64,000 bases of DNA from Chitinophagaceae bacterium (GTDB lineage Bacteria > Bacteroidota > Bacteroidia > Chitinophagales > Chitinophagaceae), in contig JAFKGR010000004.1 in NCBI GenBank assembly GCA_017307735.1, positions 62,001 through 126,000 of the forward strand, read 5' to 3'. Position numbers and translations under genes: made by a program. How positions within the stretch are numbered: the first letter of the stretch is position 1; each line of letters begins with the position of its first letter. The notes beneath the pieces were generated by a model. That model had not been told where the DNA came from. It saw only the letters and a program-made list of their open reading frames with translations, and made no database searches. Positions 53,902 through 62,274 of this stretch are shown here, in pieces.

Positions 53902-54576
53902 ATGTACAAGAGCTTGAAACGACTTTTGGATATTTTGCTGGCATCAGTAGCAATGATTATTCTGTCTCCGCTATTCATGGCGGTGGTTGTGGTATTGGCA
54001 TTAACGGGCGAGCATGAAATCTTCTACCGGCAAAAGAGGATTGGTTACAAAGGCCGGCCATTCCATATTTGGAAATTCGCTACTATGGTTAAAAACAGTC
54101 CGAATATAGGCACCAGGGAAATCACAGTAAGAAATGACCCGAGGGTAACACCGGTTGGGAGGATTTTAAGGATTTCAAAAATCAATGAACTCCCACAGAT
54201 TATAAACGTTTTGACCGGAGAAATGTCCATCGTAGGCCCGCGGCCCTTGATGGAAGTCAGTTACAAAATGTATCCTGAAAATATACGTGACAGGATTTAT
54301 CAAAATAAACCCGGCATTACAGGAATCGGTTCACTGGTATTCAGAGATGAAGAAGAAATCGTGTCCCAGGCACAAGATCCCAGAAAAGCATACGAAGCTA
54401 TATTTACCTATAAAGCAGACCTCGAAAGCTGGTATTTAAAACACCAGTCTTTTTTTACAGACACTAAGATTATCCTCCTGACAGCGTTTGCAATCCTTTT
54501 CAGAGAAAATTCATTGACCCGAAAATGGTTTACAGATTTGCCGCAGCAGCACTCACAACCCGTTCAAGTTGCATAA
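53902..54576 (+). CDS. Initiating sugar transferase (PglC-type phosphoglycosyltransferase)
   Basis: A 224-residue monotopic membrane enzyme of the bacterial sugar transferase family. It has one N-terminal hydrophobic re-entrant segment (about 12-33), then FYRQKRIGYKGRPF, ATMVKNSP, RNDPRVTPVGRILR and the hallmark ELPQIINVLTGEMSIVGPRPLM (about 94-115) and PGITG. Transfers a phosphosugar from a nucleotide sugar to undecaprenyl phosphate, the first step of repeat-unit assembly. It lacks the four extra N-terminal membrane helices of WcaJ types. It closes the locus, 25 bases after the aminotransferase. Confidence 0.93.
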   Translation: MYKSLKRLLDILLASVAMIILSPLFMAVVVVLALTGEHEIFYRQKRIGYKGRPFHIWKFATMVKNSPNIGTREITVRNDPRVTPVGRILRISKINELPQIINVLTGEMSIVGPRPLMEVSYKMYPENIRDRIYQNKPGITGIGSLVFRDEEEIVSQAQDPRKAYEAIFTYKADLESWYLKHQSFFTDTKIILLTAFAILFRENSLTRKWFTDLPQQHSQPVQVA

Positions 54577-54609
54577 ATATTCGCAAATTCGAATTCATTT
54601 ACCTTTCTT

Positions 54610-54617
54610 TACATTTG
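54610..54617 (+). promoter_or_regulatory. Candidate -7 promoter element of the sigma factor operon
   Basis: TACATTTG matches TAnnTTTG and lies 15 bases before the ATG of the ECF sigma factor gene. The -33 box is not evident. It suggests the sigma operon is not simply the tail of the polysaccharide transcript. Confidence 0.4.
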
Positions 54618-54632
54618 TCTTAATCGAATTTT

Positions 54633-55187
54633 ATGTCAACTGAAATCCAATCCGACGAAGAATTATTACTTCAGTTCCGGGATCCTTCAACAAAAGAAAG
54701 GGCTTTCGAATCCATCATTAAAAAATACCAGGAAAAACTTTACTGGCACATCCGCCGGCTGGTAATTAACCATGAAGATGCAAATGATGTATTACAAAAC
54801 ATGTTTATCAAAGTCTGGAAAAGCCTCGACAATTTCAGAGAGGAAAGCCAACTTTATACATGGCTATACCGGATTTCCACCAATGAATCCCTGACCTTTC
54901 TCAACAATCAGAAAAAAAGGAATTCCATTTCTCTGGATGATGAAGAATATTCTCCGGCCTATAAACTCAAAAGCGATCCTCATTTCGATGCCAATAAGCT
55001 GGAATGGAAATTGCAAATGGCCATTCAATCTCTTCCCGAAAAACAAAAGCTTGTATTTAACCTGAGGTATTACGATGAGATGCCATACGAACAGATGAGC
55101 AAAGTGCTTGAAACCAGTACCGGAGCATTAAAAGCCAGTTATCATCATGCAGCCAAAAAGATAGAAGATTTCATTCTTAATCATTAA
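54633..55187 (+). CDS. ECF RNA polymerase sigma factor
   Basis: A 184-residue group IV sigma factor. Region 2 spans about 20-85 (the VLQNMFIKVWKSLDNFR segment is the core-binding helix of region 2.2, and YTWLYRISTNESLTF is region 2.4) and region 4 about 125-180 (LPEKQKLVFNLRYYDEMPYEQMSKVLETSTGALKASYHHA). There is no FecR-type partner; the membrane protein 40 bases downstream is the probable anti-sigma factor. It sits between the polysaccharide locus and the sRNA candidate, so it might regulate envelope genes; this is inference. Confidence 0.93.
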   Translation: MSTEIQSDEELLLQFRDPSTKERAFESIIKKYQEKLYWHIRRLVINHEDANDVLQNMFIKVWKSLDNFREESQLYTWLYRISTNESLTFLNNQKKRNSISLDDEEYSPAYKLKSDPHFDANKLEWKLQMAIQSLPEKQKLVFNLRYYDEMPYEQMSKVLETSTGALKASYHHAAKKIEDFILNH

Positions 55188-55227
55188 ACTTTGAGCCCCT
55201 GTTTTAGTCAGAGTGACGGTATAAAAA

Positions 55228-56004
55228 ATGAATACAGACCCGAACATATTAAACGAGATAAGAGAGATAAGTCCGCTGTTGGCTGATTTACATGGAATTA
55301 ATGTATTTCAGGCGCCAGATAATTATTTTCAGAATTTACCGGAATCTGTTTTAATCCGATTGGACAAAGAGAAAGTTAATTTAAATATTCAGGAACCTTC
55401 TTTTGAAGTCCCTAATGGATATTTCGAAAGTTTGAGTTCGAACATTCTGAAAAAAATTAAGGAGGAAGAAATGGGTTCTGAATCGGATGAATTACCTCCC
55501 GTTTTGTCCGGGCAGAAATCGATCAATCCGTTTTTTATTCCGCAAAACTATTTTGAAACTTTTCCTCAAACAGTCCTCGATAAAATCAGAAATGAAGACA
55601 AGAGGGAAACAGGTAAAATAGTATCCTTCCATTTTAAAAAAATATATCGATACGCGACTGCAGCAGTGATTGCTGTCGGGTTATTTCTGACATCCTATTT
55701 GATGTTTCAGAATAACAGCGGGAAAGGCAAGAGTGGGTTTGCGGTTGTTACCAGGAAAACAGTGGATGATCCGGGCGCTCTCAAATACAACTCTGAAAAA
55801 GCTTTCAATGAAGGAATTGCATCACTCTCGGATGATCAGATAATTCGTTACCTTGAAAAAAATGGTAATTCTTTTGATATGGATGCATTGATAAACAGCA
55901 GTGATACATCGGGATTGCCCAATCCGGAGGATTATCTGATAGACGAAAACACATTGAATAATTATTTGAATAAAATCAATTATAAAAATTTTGAAACACA
56001 ATAG
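55228..56004 (+). CDS. Probable anti-sigma factor with three internal motif repeats, single membrane helix
   Basis: A 258-residue protein with one membrane segment (about 142-160) and no signal peptide, so residues 1-140 should be cytosolic. Three copies of an F-x-P-x-x-Y-F-E-x-(L/F)-P-x-x-(V/I)-L-x-x-I element are seen at about residues 27-45 (FQAPDNYFQNLPESVLIRL), 59-77 (FEVPNGYFESLSSNILKKI) and 102-120 (FFIPQNYFETFPQTVLDKI). No zinc-binding anti-sigma motif is present. Its place directly after the sigma factor gene is the reason for calling it an anti-sigma factor. The periplasmic tail may be a sensor. Confidence 0.6.
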   Translation: MNTDPNILNEIREISPLLADLHGINVFQAPDNYFQNLPESVLIRLDKEKVNLNIQEPSFEVPNGYFESLSSNILKKIKEEEMGSESDELPPVLSGQKSINPFFIPQNYFETFPQTVLDKIRNEDKRETGKIVSFHFKKIYRYATAAVIAVGLFLTSYLMFQNNSGKGKSGFAVVTRKTVDDPGALKYNSEKAFNEGIASLSDDQIIRYLEKNGNSFDMDALINSSDTSGLPNPEDYLIDENTLNNYLNKINYKNFETQ

Positions 56005-56013
56005 GATTTAAAT

Positions 56014-56397
56014 ATGAAGAATTTTTTACTCATAGTAACTTTTTTGGTTTTTGGTATTCAATCGATGAGTGCTCAGGATCGCGACAAAAAAATAGAAGCA
56101 CTAAAAATAGCCTTCCTGACAGAGAAATTGCAATTATCACCTTCGGAAGCAAAGGAGTTTTGGCCCGTGTATAACAATTACCAGAAGGAAGTTCAAAACC
56201 TTCGAAGTGATGCCAGAGGTGGGGATGTATTGGAAAATGAACAGAAACTGCTCGATATCAGAAAAAAATATAAACCTTCATTCGAAAAGATACTTGGTGC
56301 TCCAAAAGTGAACACATTATACAATTCTGAAAAGGAATTCCGAAACATTTTAATCAAGCGACTCAAGAACCAACAAAGAGGCAATCAGCCGTTGTAA
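56014..56397 (+). CDS. Small periplasmic protein (Spy/CpxP-like helical type)
   Basis: A 127-residue exported protein with signal peptide (about 1-20, ending MSAQ) and a helical mature part. The segment LTEKLQLSPSEAKEFWPVYNNY (about 34-55) is the kind of LTxxQ-like helix found in Spy/CpxP chaperones and in small Bacteroidota proteins linked to ECF sigma factors. It follows the probable anti-sigma factor by 9 bases and is the last gene of this operon. It may act as the signal-sensing partner; direct evidence is lacking. Confidence 0.7.
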   Translation: MKNFLLIVTFLVFGIQSMSAQDRDKKIEALKIAFLTEKLQLSPSEAKEFWPVYNNYQKEVQNLRSDARGGDVLENEQKLLDIRKKYKPSFEKILGAPKVNTLYNSEKEFRNILIKRLKNQQRGNQPL

Positions 56398-56429
56398 CCT
56401 TCAGATAAAGAAAAGAAATAATTTAAAAA

Positions 56430-56462
56430 TTTGGAATGAATTCAAATTTTCTGCTATTTTTG
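56430..56462 (+). promoter_or_regulatory. Promoter of a short untranslated transcript
   Basis: TTTG at 56430-56433, then 21 bases, then TATTTTTG at 56455-56462: a full match to the Bacteroidota -33/-7 pattern. No gene starts downstream on the plus strand; instead a hairpin and T tract follow about 30 bases on. Confidence 0.55.
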
Positions 56463-56468
56463 CCTTAG

Positions 56469-56526
56469 GTGTTTTTCATAGGTTAGCAACGGCCAGCTCT
56501 TTTTAGGGCAGGCCCTTTTTATTTTT
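56469..56526 (+). ncRNA. Candidate small RNA of about 58 nucleotides
   Basis: Starting about 6 bases after the promoter's -7 element, the segment runs through GGTTAGCAAC to a terminator hairpin and T tail. No start codon with a reasonable frame exists. It overlaps the stop codon of the opposite-strand MBL-fold gene by two bases. Candidate for a small regulatory RNA; a family name cannot be given. Confidence 0.4.
56491..56526 (+). terminator. Terminator hairpin between the sigma operon and the convergent gene
   Basis: GGCCAGCTCT pairs with GGGCAGGCC region (56505-56514) through a stem with one A-A mismatch and one G-T pair, followed by CTTTTTATTTTT. The T tail is on the plus strand only, so it ends the sigma operon and the candidate small RNA, not the opposite gene. 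Confidence 0.65.
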
Positions 56527-57256
56527 ATTGCCCTTTAAATTGATAGGAAGGATATTTTATATCGTGGTAAAACAAGAATGTCCAATGTTCTTTTTCGCCT
56601 TCCTGCCACCAATTCTGCCTTAATTCCATTGCTGCAACCGGTTCATAATCATACTTTGCCCTGAACTTTGTTCTCATTTGCTGAAGTTGCGGAGCTACAT
56701 CCCCGCCAAAAAAAATAACCTGATTATTTTCTTTAATCTTAAACGCCTGATGATAAGGACTGTGCGCCCCGGTAAAAATATATTCTATTGAAGAAGAGAT
56801 AGATCCATTCCCCTCTAAAAATTCAATTCCCTTAAGTGCCTGTATATCATCCGGCCGGTAGGATGATGAATGGCCGTTGATTGCAATTTCGTATTCGTTT
56901 CTGTTTATATAATACTTTGCCTTTCTGAATGAAGGGGTTTTTTTATCCGGCATTAATATACCGCCGCTATGATCTTTGTGGAGATGCGACATCAATACTT
57001 TGGTAATTTGGTCAGGACTGATCCCATTTTTTTCAAGTAATTGATGGATCTGCATCGTTCCATTCTGATCTTCAAATCCCAACCCGGTATCTAAAAGAAG
57101 GTAATCATTATCTGTAATTACAAGAAACGGTTGAATTTCTACGAGTAAGCTGCCATGTGATCTTTCACTCAGGTCATCCTCACCAACCTTAAAGGGTATA
57201 AATTCTTTAGATTGATCAATGGTGAAGGCCCCTTCACTTAACGGAATAATTCGCAT
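56525..57256 (-). CDS. Metallo-beta-lactamase-fold hydrolase
   Basis: A 243-residue protein whose ATG (57256) lies 11 bases after the rodA stop; a longer frame that overlaps rodA is not supported by homology-like features. The zinc-binding SHLHKDHSGG (H-x-H-x-D-H, about 88-97), DNDYLLLDTGLGF and TGAHSPYHQAF are typical of MBL-fold hydrolases. No signal peptide. It is the last gene of the mre/rod operon. Substrate is unknown; quorum-quenching lactonases, glyoxalase II-type enzymes and RNases share the fold, and the sequence does not choose. Confidence 0.85.
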   Translation of the reverse strand: MRIIPLSEGAFTIDQSKEFIPFKVGEDDLSERSHGSLLVEIQPFLVITDNDYLLLDTGLGFEDQNGTMQIHQLLEKNGISPDQITKVLMSHLHKDHSGGILMPDKKTPSFRKAKYYINRNEYEIAINGHSSSYRPDDIQALKGIEFLEGNGSISSSIEYIFTGAHSPYHQAFKIKENNQVIFFGGDVAPQLQQMRTKFRAKYDYEPVAAMELRQNWWQEGEKEHWTFLFYHDIKYPSYQFKGQ

Positions 57257-57267
57257 CACAAAATTTT

Positions 57268-58623
57268 TTACCTCAAGATCATTTGTCTGTCTGCATCCAA
57301 ACGGATCAAAATAAATATGAGAATGGTAAAGGTAAGAAGAGACGAACCTCCATAACTCATCAATGGAAGTGTAATACCTATTACAGGTGCCAATCCAACC
57401 GTCATACAAATATTCACGGAAACATGAAAAAAGAGAATGGCTGCAATGCTATAAGCATATACCCTGCTGAATTTGCTTCTTTGCCGTTCGGCCACATTCA
57501 CAATACGTAACATAAACAAAACGTAAAGTAGCACCACAACCGCACTTCCCCAAAAACCAAAGTTTTCACCCACACTTGTAAAAATAAAATCCGTATGTTG
57601 TTCCGGAACAAAATCTCCCTGAGTTTGTGTTCCCTTCAGAAAACCTTTTCCCCAAAATCCTCCCGAACCAATGGCAATTTTACTTTGTTTGACATTGTAA
57701 TTCTCGGTTGCTTTTTTCTTTTCATTCAATTTCTCTATTTCCTTTTGATCCTCTGCAGTTAATTTCTGAGCATTCTGATCGGGTTGATAGTCGGCTCCGA
57801 AAGTGTTCATGATCCTTTCTACCTGATAGGGATGTAATACTTTTGTAAACACATAGGGTACAGCAAATCTCTGTATTCCCACACTTACACCCCATAAGAA
57901 AATAATCAAAAACAAAACAGATTTGTTTCTTTTAATAGTCTTTTTGAAAGACAGGATCATGATGATTGCAATGGCAGTCAGTATAATGGCAAGTGTGTTT
58001 TTTTCAACTAAAATGGTGGCGACGACGAGAATAGCAAGCGAAAATCCGATAATCAAATAAATACCCGGAAGCCCTTCGCGGTACATCGGAATTAAAAAAG
58101 CGAAATAAACTAAAGCAAGACCTGTTTCATTTTGTAGAATACTTAATGCGGCGGGAGTGAGGACAATGGCTCCCGCAATAATCTGTGATGAGGATTTTTC
58201 AAAATTGGTTTCAGGACGCGAGAGAAATTTTGCCAGGGCGAGTGCAGTAAAAATTTTGCAAAGTTCAATGGGTTGAAGATTGAAAAAACCCAGCGGAATC
58301 CACGATTTACTTCCATTTATGTCTCTGCCAATTACAAATGTGGCAAGGATCAGAATTATTCCAAAGACATAGCTGATATTGGCCATGGCCGTAAAAAGCT
58401 TGCTGTCGGTAAGAAGAATAAACGTTGCTACAATTCCGCAAATCACAGCAAATAATAACTGGCGTGAATAGTTCTTATTTAATGAAAATACCGTATTGAA
58501 AAACGATTCATCCTGGCGGTATTCCACAGAATAGATGCAAAGGATACCAATAGAAACAAGAATAACGTAAAGCCATACCATTAACCAGTCAATCCCCTTT
58601 GAAATTTCTATTTGATCACGCAT
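57268..58623 (-). CDS. rodA: Rod-shape-determining peptidoglycan polymerase RodA (SEDS family)
   Basis: A 451-residue polytopic protein (about ten membrane segments) of the SEDS family of glycosyltransferases that polymerise glycan strands of the cell wall in elongation, partnering PBP2. Family features are GSKSWIPLGFFNLQPIELCKI near 110, QNETGLALVYFAFLI near 165, SKIAIGSGGFWGKGFLKGTQTQGDFVPEQHTDFIF (the catalytic Asp/Glu loop, about 310-345), and the final GITLPLMSYGGSSLL. It starts 8 bases after the mrdA stop. A long hydrophilic loop (270-310) is typical of Bacteroidota. Confidence 0.96.
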   Translation of the reverse strand: MRDQIEISKGIDWLMVWLYVILVSIGILCIYSVEYRQDESFFNTVFSLNKNYSRQLLFAVICGIVATFILLTDSKLFTAMANISYVFGIILILATFVIGRDINGSKSWIPLGFFNLQPIELCKIFTALALAKFLSRPETNFEKSSSQIIAGAIVLTPAALSILQNETGLALVYFAFLIPMYREGLPGIYLIIGFSLAILVVATILVEKNTLAIILTAIAIIMILSFKKTIKRNKSVLFLIIFLWGVSVGIQRFAVPYVFTKVLHPYQVERIMNTFGADYQPDQNAQKLTAEDQKEIEKLNEKKKATENYNVKQSKIAIGSGGFWGKGFLKGTQTQGDFVPEQHTDFIFTSVGENFGFWGSAVVVLLYVLFMLRIVNVAERQRSKFSRVYAYSIAAILFFHVSVNICMTVGLAPVIGITLPLMSYGGSSLLTFTILIFILIRLDADRQMILR

Positions 58624-58631
58624 TGCTGCAA

Positions 58632-60740
58632 CTAAGATTTTGAAATGGCCTGAAGTGGTAGTTTAATTTTATCGGCAATAATGGCATTAAATCCAACAGT
58701 GTCTTTCACATTCTTTATAGGAACAGATTCTTTTTCTTTTTCCGGTTTTTGAGGGGCATCGGGCAATTCGCTGTCATCTTCATATCTGATGTCCATTGTA
58801 TCCTTTGCCTTCTTCATCAGTTCCTTTTCGAGTTTGAGAGCCTTTGCCTGACGGATACTGTCGCGCAGGCGAATGGCATCGAGGATTCTTGCCGGCATTA
58901 AATCCATCTTTGAAATAGCTTCTACCCGTGCCTGTCTGTCCGGTTCGGGAATAGAATCTTTGAGATATTGCTCAATCATCAGGCTGGCGATAGGTGCTGA
59001 AGAACTGGCGCCGAATCCTGCATTCTCACATATAACAGCAATGGCTATACGTGGATTTTCCCTCGGAGCAAAAGCGCCAAAAAATGCATGGTCTTTTTGT
59101 TTTTTCCCTTTATAAAAATTTTCTACAGTTCCTGTTTTACCACATACGATAATCCCCGGAACTTTTGCAGCAGCTCCCGTACCACGTTCCATAACCCCCT
59201 GCATCCCGTCCTGAACAGCTTCAAACACAGAATCAGGAATATTCAACGGCCTGTGCCTCATTTTGAATGAATCCAGCAATCCGTATTTATCACCCCCATC
59301 AATTGAATCAACCATGTGAGGAGTAATGTACCATCCCTTATTGGCCAGATAAGCCATTTCATTGGCTACCTGCAAAAGAGTTACATTCACTTCACCCTGA
59401 CCGATACTCACCGATTTGAAAGTACAGAAATTCCAGTGCATACCCGGATACATCTTGTCATACAAAGCCGGAGTTGGTATCAATCCCGGTTTTTCGGATG
59501 GCATATCAATCCCGAGTTTATGACCTAACCCGAATGCATACATGTATTTATCCCAGGCGGCAAGCGCCTCGCGGGGAGAACTGAATGCTTTGTTGCCTAT
59601 TGCGCGTTGCATTACGTTGGCAAAATAGGTATTGCAGGAAAAAGTAATGGCTTCTTTGAGTTTAAAATTTCCCGGATCAAGGCATCTCATGGGCCTGCCA
59701 CATCCATAAAAGGCCCCCGTACAAAGGAAGGTAGTAGTTGGAGTAATAACGCCCTCCTGCAAGCCAACGAGCGCCTGCAATGTTTTAAAAGTACTACCCG
59801 GAGAATAGGTTGCACTGACAGCCCTGTTCATCAATGGCAATCTTGGATCCAGCAACAATTGACCGATATGCTTACCTCGTTCACTACCGGTTAATAAATT
59901 AGGTTTATAGGTCGGGCTGCTCACCATGGCAAGAACTCCACCGGTTCTGGGATCCAGGGCAACAATGGCGCCTACCTTGTTATCCATCAGTTTTTCTCCG
60001 AGCATTTGCAATTTAATATCCAATGCCAGATGAAGATTTTGCCCTGAAATAGCAGGGGTATCAAAACGCCCGTTATCCAGTTTGCCTGTCAATCTGTTTT
60101 TGTTATCCCGTTTCCAGTATTCAATACCCCGTTGCCCCATGAGCACTTTTTCATAAGATCTCTCCAGCCCTGTTTTTCCTGCATAATCACCCGACTGATA
60201 ACCTTCCCCATCATGTGCCTTCAAAAATTCAGGTGTCACCTCAGACAGGTATCCCAAAATATTTCCGGCAGCATCGTAAGGATAATCCCTGACCGGGCGT
60301 TCCTGAAGATAAAATGCAGGAACCCATTTATACATGCTTTCATTAATCCTTGCTACCATTTCATCAGAAAGAGAAGATTCAAAAACCGATGGCCGGTAAC
60401 TTTTGTTTTTAATAATGGCAGTAATTATCCTCTTCCTGAATTCTGAGGTATCAATATTAAGGATTTTGCAAAATGCAGCCGTGTCCATGTGCATTCCTCT
60501 GATCTTTCCCGGCGTAACCATCAAATCATAAATAACGGTATTGCGTAAGATGGCCCGTCCTTTTCTGTCAAATAAAATCCCGCGATCAGGGTAAACTACT
60601 TTTCTGAACCTGCCTTGCTCATCTGCAAGTACCGAGTATTTGGTATCAAGCACCTGAAGGCTGAATAAACGGCCTATAATGATCACTCCGATGGCGAGGA
60701 TCATCCCAATTATAATTTTCTTTCTTGATTGATTAAACAT
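58632..60740 (-). CDS. mrdA: Penicillin-binding protein 2, elongation transpeptidase
   Basis: A 702-residue class B PBP: an N-terminal membrane anchor (about 8-28), a dimerisation/pedestal region with YPDRGILFDRKGRAIL, and a transpeptidase domain with the catalytic SxxK (STFK, Ser316), the SxN motif (SCN) near 371 and the KTG motif (GKTGTVENF) near 540. It cross-links side-wall peptidoglycan together with RodA. The C-terminal 90 residues are charged and proline-rich, beyond the catalytic domain, a tail frequent in this phylum. Confidence 0.96.
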   Translation of the reverse strand: MFNQSRKKIIIGMILAIGVIIIGRLFSLQVLDTKYSVLADEQGRFRKVVYPDRGILFDRKGRAILRNTVIYDLMVTPGKIRGMHMDTAAFCKILNIDTSEFRKRIITAIIKNKSYRPSVFESSLSDEMVARINESMYKWVPAFYLQERPVRDYPYDAAGNILGYLSEVTPEFLKAHDGEGYQSGDYAGKTGLERSYEKVLMGQRGIEYWKRDNKNRLTGKLDNGRFDTPAISGQNLHLALDIKLQMLGEKLMDNKVGAIVALDPRTGGVLAMVSSPTYKPNLLTGSERGKHIGQLLLDPRLPLMNRAVSATYSPGSTFKTLQALVGLQEGVITPTTTFLCTGAFYGCGRPMRCLDPGNFKLKEAITFSCNTYFANVMQRAIGNKAFSSPREALAAWDKYMYAFGLGHKLGIDMPSEKPGLIPTPALYDKMYPGMHWNFCTFKSVSIGQGEVNVTLLQVANEMAYLANKGWYITPHMVDSIDGGDKYGLLDSFKMRHRPLNIPDSVFEAVQDGMQGVMERGTGAAAKVPGIIVCGKTGTVENFYKGKKQKDHAFFGAFAPRENPRIAIAVICENAGFGASSSAPIASLMIEQYLKDSIPEPDRQARVEAISKMDLMPARILDAIRLRDSIRQAKALKLEKELMKKAKDTMDIRYEDDSELPDAPQKPEKEKESVPIKNVKDTVGFNAIIADKIKLPLQAISKS

Positions 60741-60802
60741 GATTAGGTAAACCGTTCTCTAAAGGAAAAACTCTTTGGAAGACTACAATATACAAAATTA
60801 GC

Positions 60803-61339
60803 TCACTGAGCCGTATTCGTGCGAAATCTCTGCTTTCTGCTAAATAATAATTCTGTTAAAAGAATCAACACCAAACTCACTGCTGTAGCGAATAAAGCTT
60901 TAACGGCAAAATACATCCATCCTCCGGTTTGGAGAGCGCTAAGAAAGAATACCGTAATATGATGTATGAAAGTTAAAATAGTCAGGTAGGTGATATAGGG
61001 AACCAAACCCATACTCTGCGCAGAGGGCTCATTGTAATTCAATTCCTTTTCTTCTTTTGTCAGCAATACGTTTATCAGGAAAGGCCTTATATAAGCAATC
61101 AATACGCAGGCTGCGGCATGGAGGCCATAGGTATTTGAGAAAGCATCTAAACAAAATCCAAGTAAAAAGCCAAGTACCAGAAGTGATCTTCTCCCAATCT
61201 GATAGGGCAACCATAATATAAAAAGGAAATATAAATAAGGAACTACCAAATGATTCAATGGCGGTATCTGGTTTAATACATAAACCTGCACCAGAATAAA
61301 CAAACAAAACCTCACAATATTTTTAACCAGTGTACTCAT
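60803..61339 (-). CDS. mreD: Rod-shape-determining protein MreD
   Basis: A 178-residue membrane protein with five or six hydrophobic segments, in the mreB-mreC-mreD order. MreD anchors MreC and PBP2 in the elongasome. Recognition rests on the LNQIPPLNHLVVPYLYFLFILWLPYQ region, the length and the position; sequence conservation in MreD is low. It overlaps the end of mreC by 4 bases, which indicates translational coupling. Confidence 0.9.
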   Translation of the reverse strand: MSTLVKNIVRFCLFILVQVYVLNQIPPLNHLVVPYLYFLFILWLPYQIGRRSLLVLGFLLGFCLDAFSNTYGLHAAACVLIAYIRPFLINVLLTKEEKELNYNEPSAQSMGLVPYITYLTILTFIHHITVFFLSALQTGGWMYFAVKALFATAVSLVLILLTELLFSRKQRFRTNTAQ

Positions 61340-62187
61340 TTACTTTTGACTTTCTTAAGAAGATCATTCACTTCTTCTTTTTGAAGATTTTGTATCACAT
61401 AAGCAAATTGAAGAGTTTCAAAGTCCACCGCCGATTTCACTCTGACAGTGTAAGTACTGCTACTCTTGTCATTTATGATATCCACCACATACCCAAGCAA
61501 AAGACCCGGAGGGAATTTTTCCGAAAAACCACTTGTCACCACGGTGTCTCCCTGATTGATTTTGGCCGACTTCGAAACATCCTTTAATAATAAAATGTTT
61601 TTATTTTTTCCATCCCAAATCAAGTTTCCGGTTTCACCTCCTCTTTTCAACCGGCCACTGACATTGCTTTGCGAATGAAGGAGGCTCATCACAACTGCAA
61701 AGTTTTTGCTCACTTCTATGACTGTGCCTGCCACGCCACTGTTGGGTGCAATGACTCCCATATCCTGTGAAATACCCTGGTCTCTTCCTCTGTGAAGCAC
61801 AATATAATTATTTGGCTGGCTCACTGAATTGCGGACCACCTTTGCTTCCCTGAACAAAAATCTTCTGAATTGCTCAAGCGAATCTACCCTGAGCGTATCT
61901 ATAACTAAACGATTCGTTGTATCGGTGATGCTGTAATCTTCTCTCAACTTGTTATACAGCATTTCATTGGCATGAACCAGCGAATCATTCGTTTTTTTCA
62001 AATAAAAATAATACGTTACCTTATTCACCTGCGAGTTGATCCTGCCTGCAACTTCATTAGCCACTTCACTGTAAACTGCGTTCTGATATTTGTTATAGGA
62101 AAATAACAAATACAATGACAGCCCCATCAACAGGAGAAAGAAAAAGAACGTAAAATAAATGCGGATAAAAATGATCACATTACGCAT
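61336..62187 (-). CDS. mreC: Rod-shape-determining protein MreC
   Basis: A 283-residue protein with one N-terminal membrane segment (about 10-29), a coiled coil (about 55-95) and a C-terminal pair of beta-sandwich domains with NYIVLHRGRDQGISQDMGVIAPNSGVAGTVIEVSKNF, as in all MreC proteins. It links MreB inside with PBP2 outside. It lies 87 bases after mreB and overlaps mreD by 4 bases. Confidence 0.95.
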   Translation of the reverse strand: MRNVIIFIRIYFTFFFFLLLMGLSLYLLFSYNKYQNAVYSEVANEVAGRINSQVNKVTYYFYLKKTNDSLVHANEMLYNKLREDYSITDTTNRLVIDTLRVDSLEQFRRFLFREAKVVRNSVSQPNNYIVLHRGRDQGISQDMGVIAPNSGVAGTVIEVSKNFAVVMSLLHSQSNVSGRLKRGGETGNLIWDGKNKNILLLKDVSKSAKINQGDTVVTSGFSEKFPPGLLLGYVVDIINDKSSSTYTVRVKSAVDFETLQFAYVIQNLQKEEVNDLLKKVKSK

Positions 62188-62274
62188 GGCCGCAGTTCTT
62201 GAATGTTGAACAGTTGATTAATACGAGAAGATAAATTTATATGAAAGAGAAATGCTGAACAAAGTTCGCAAATA

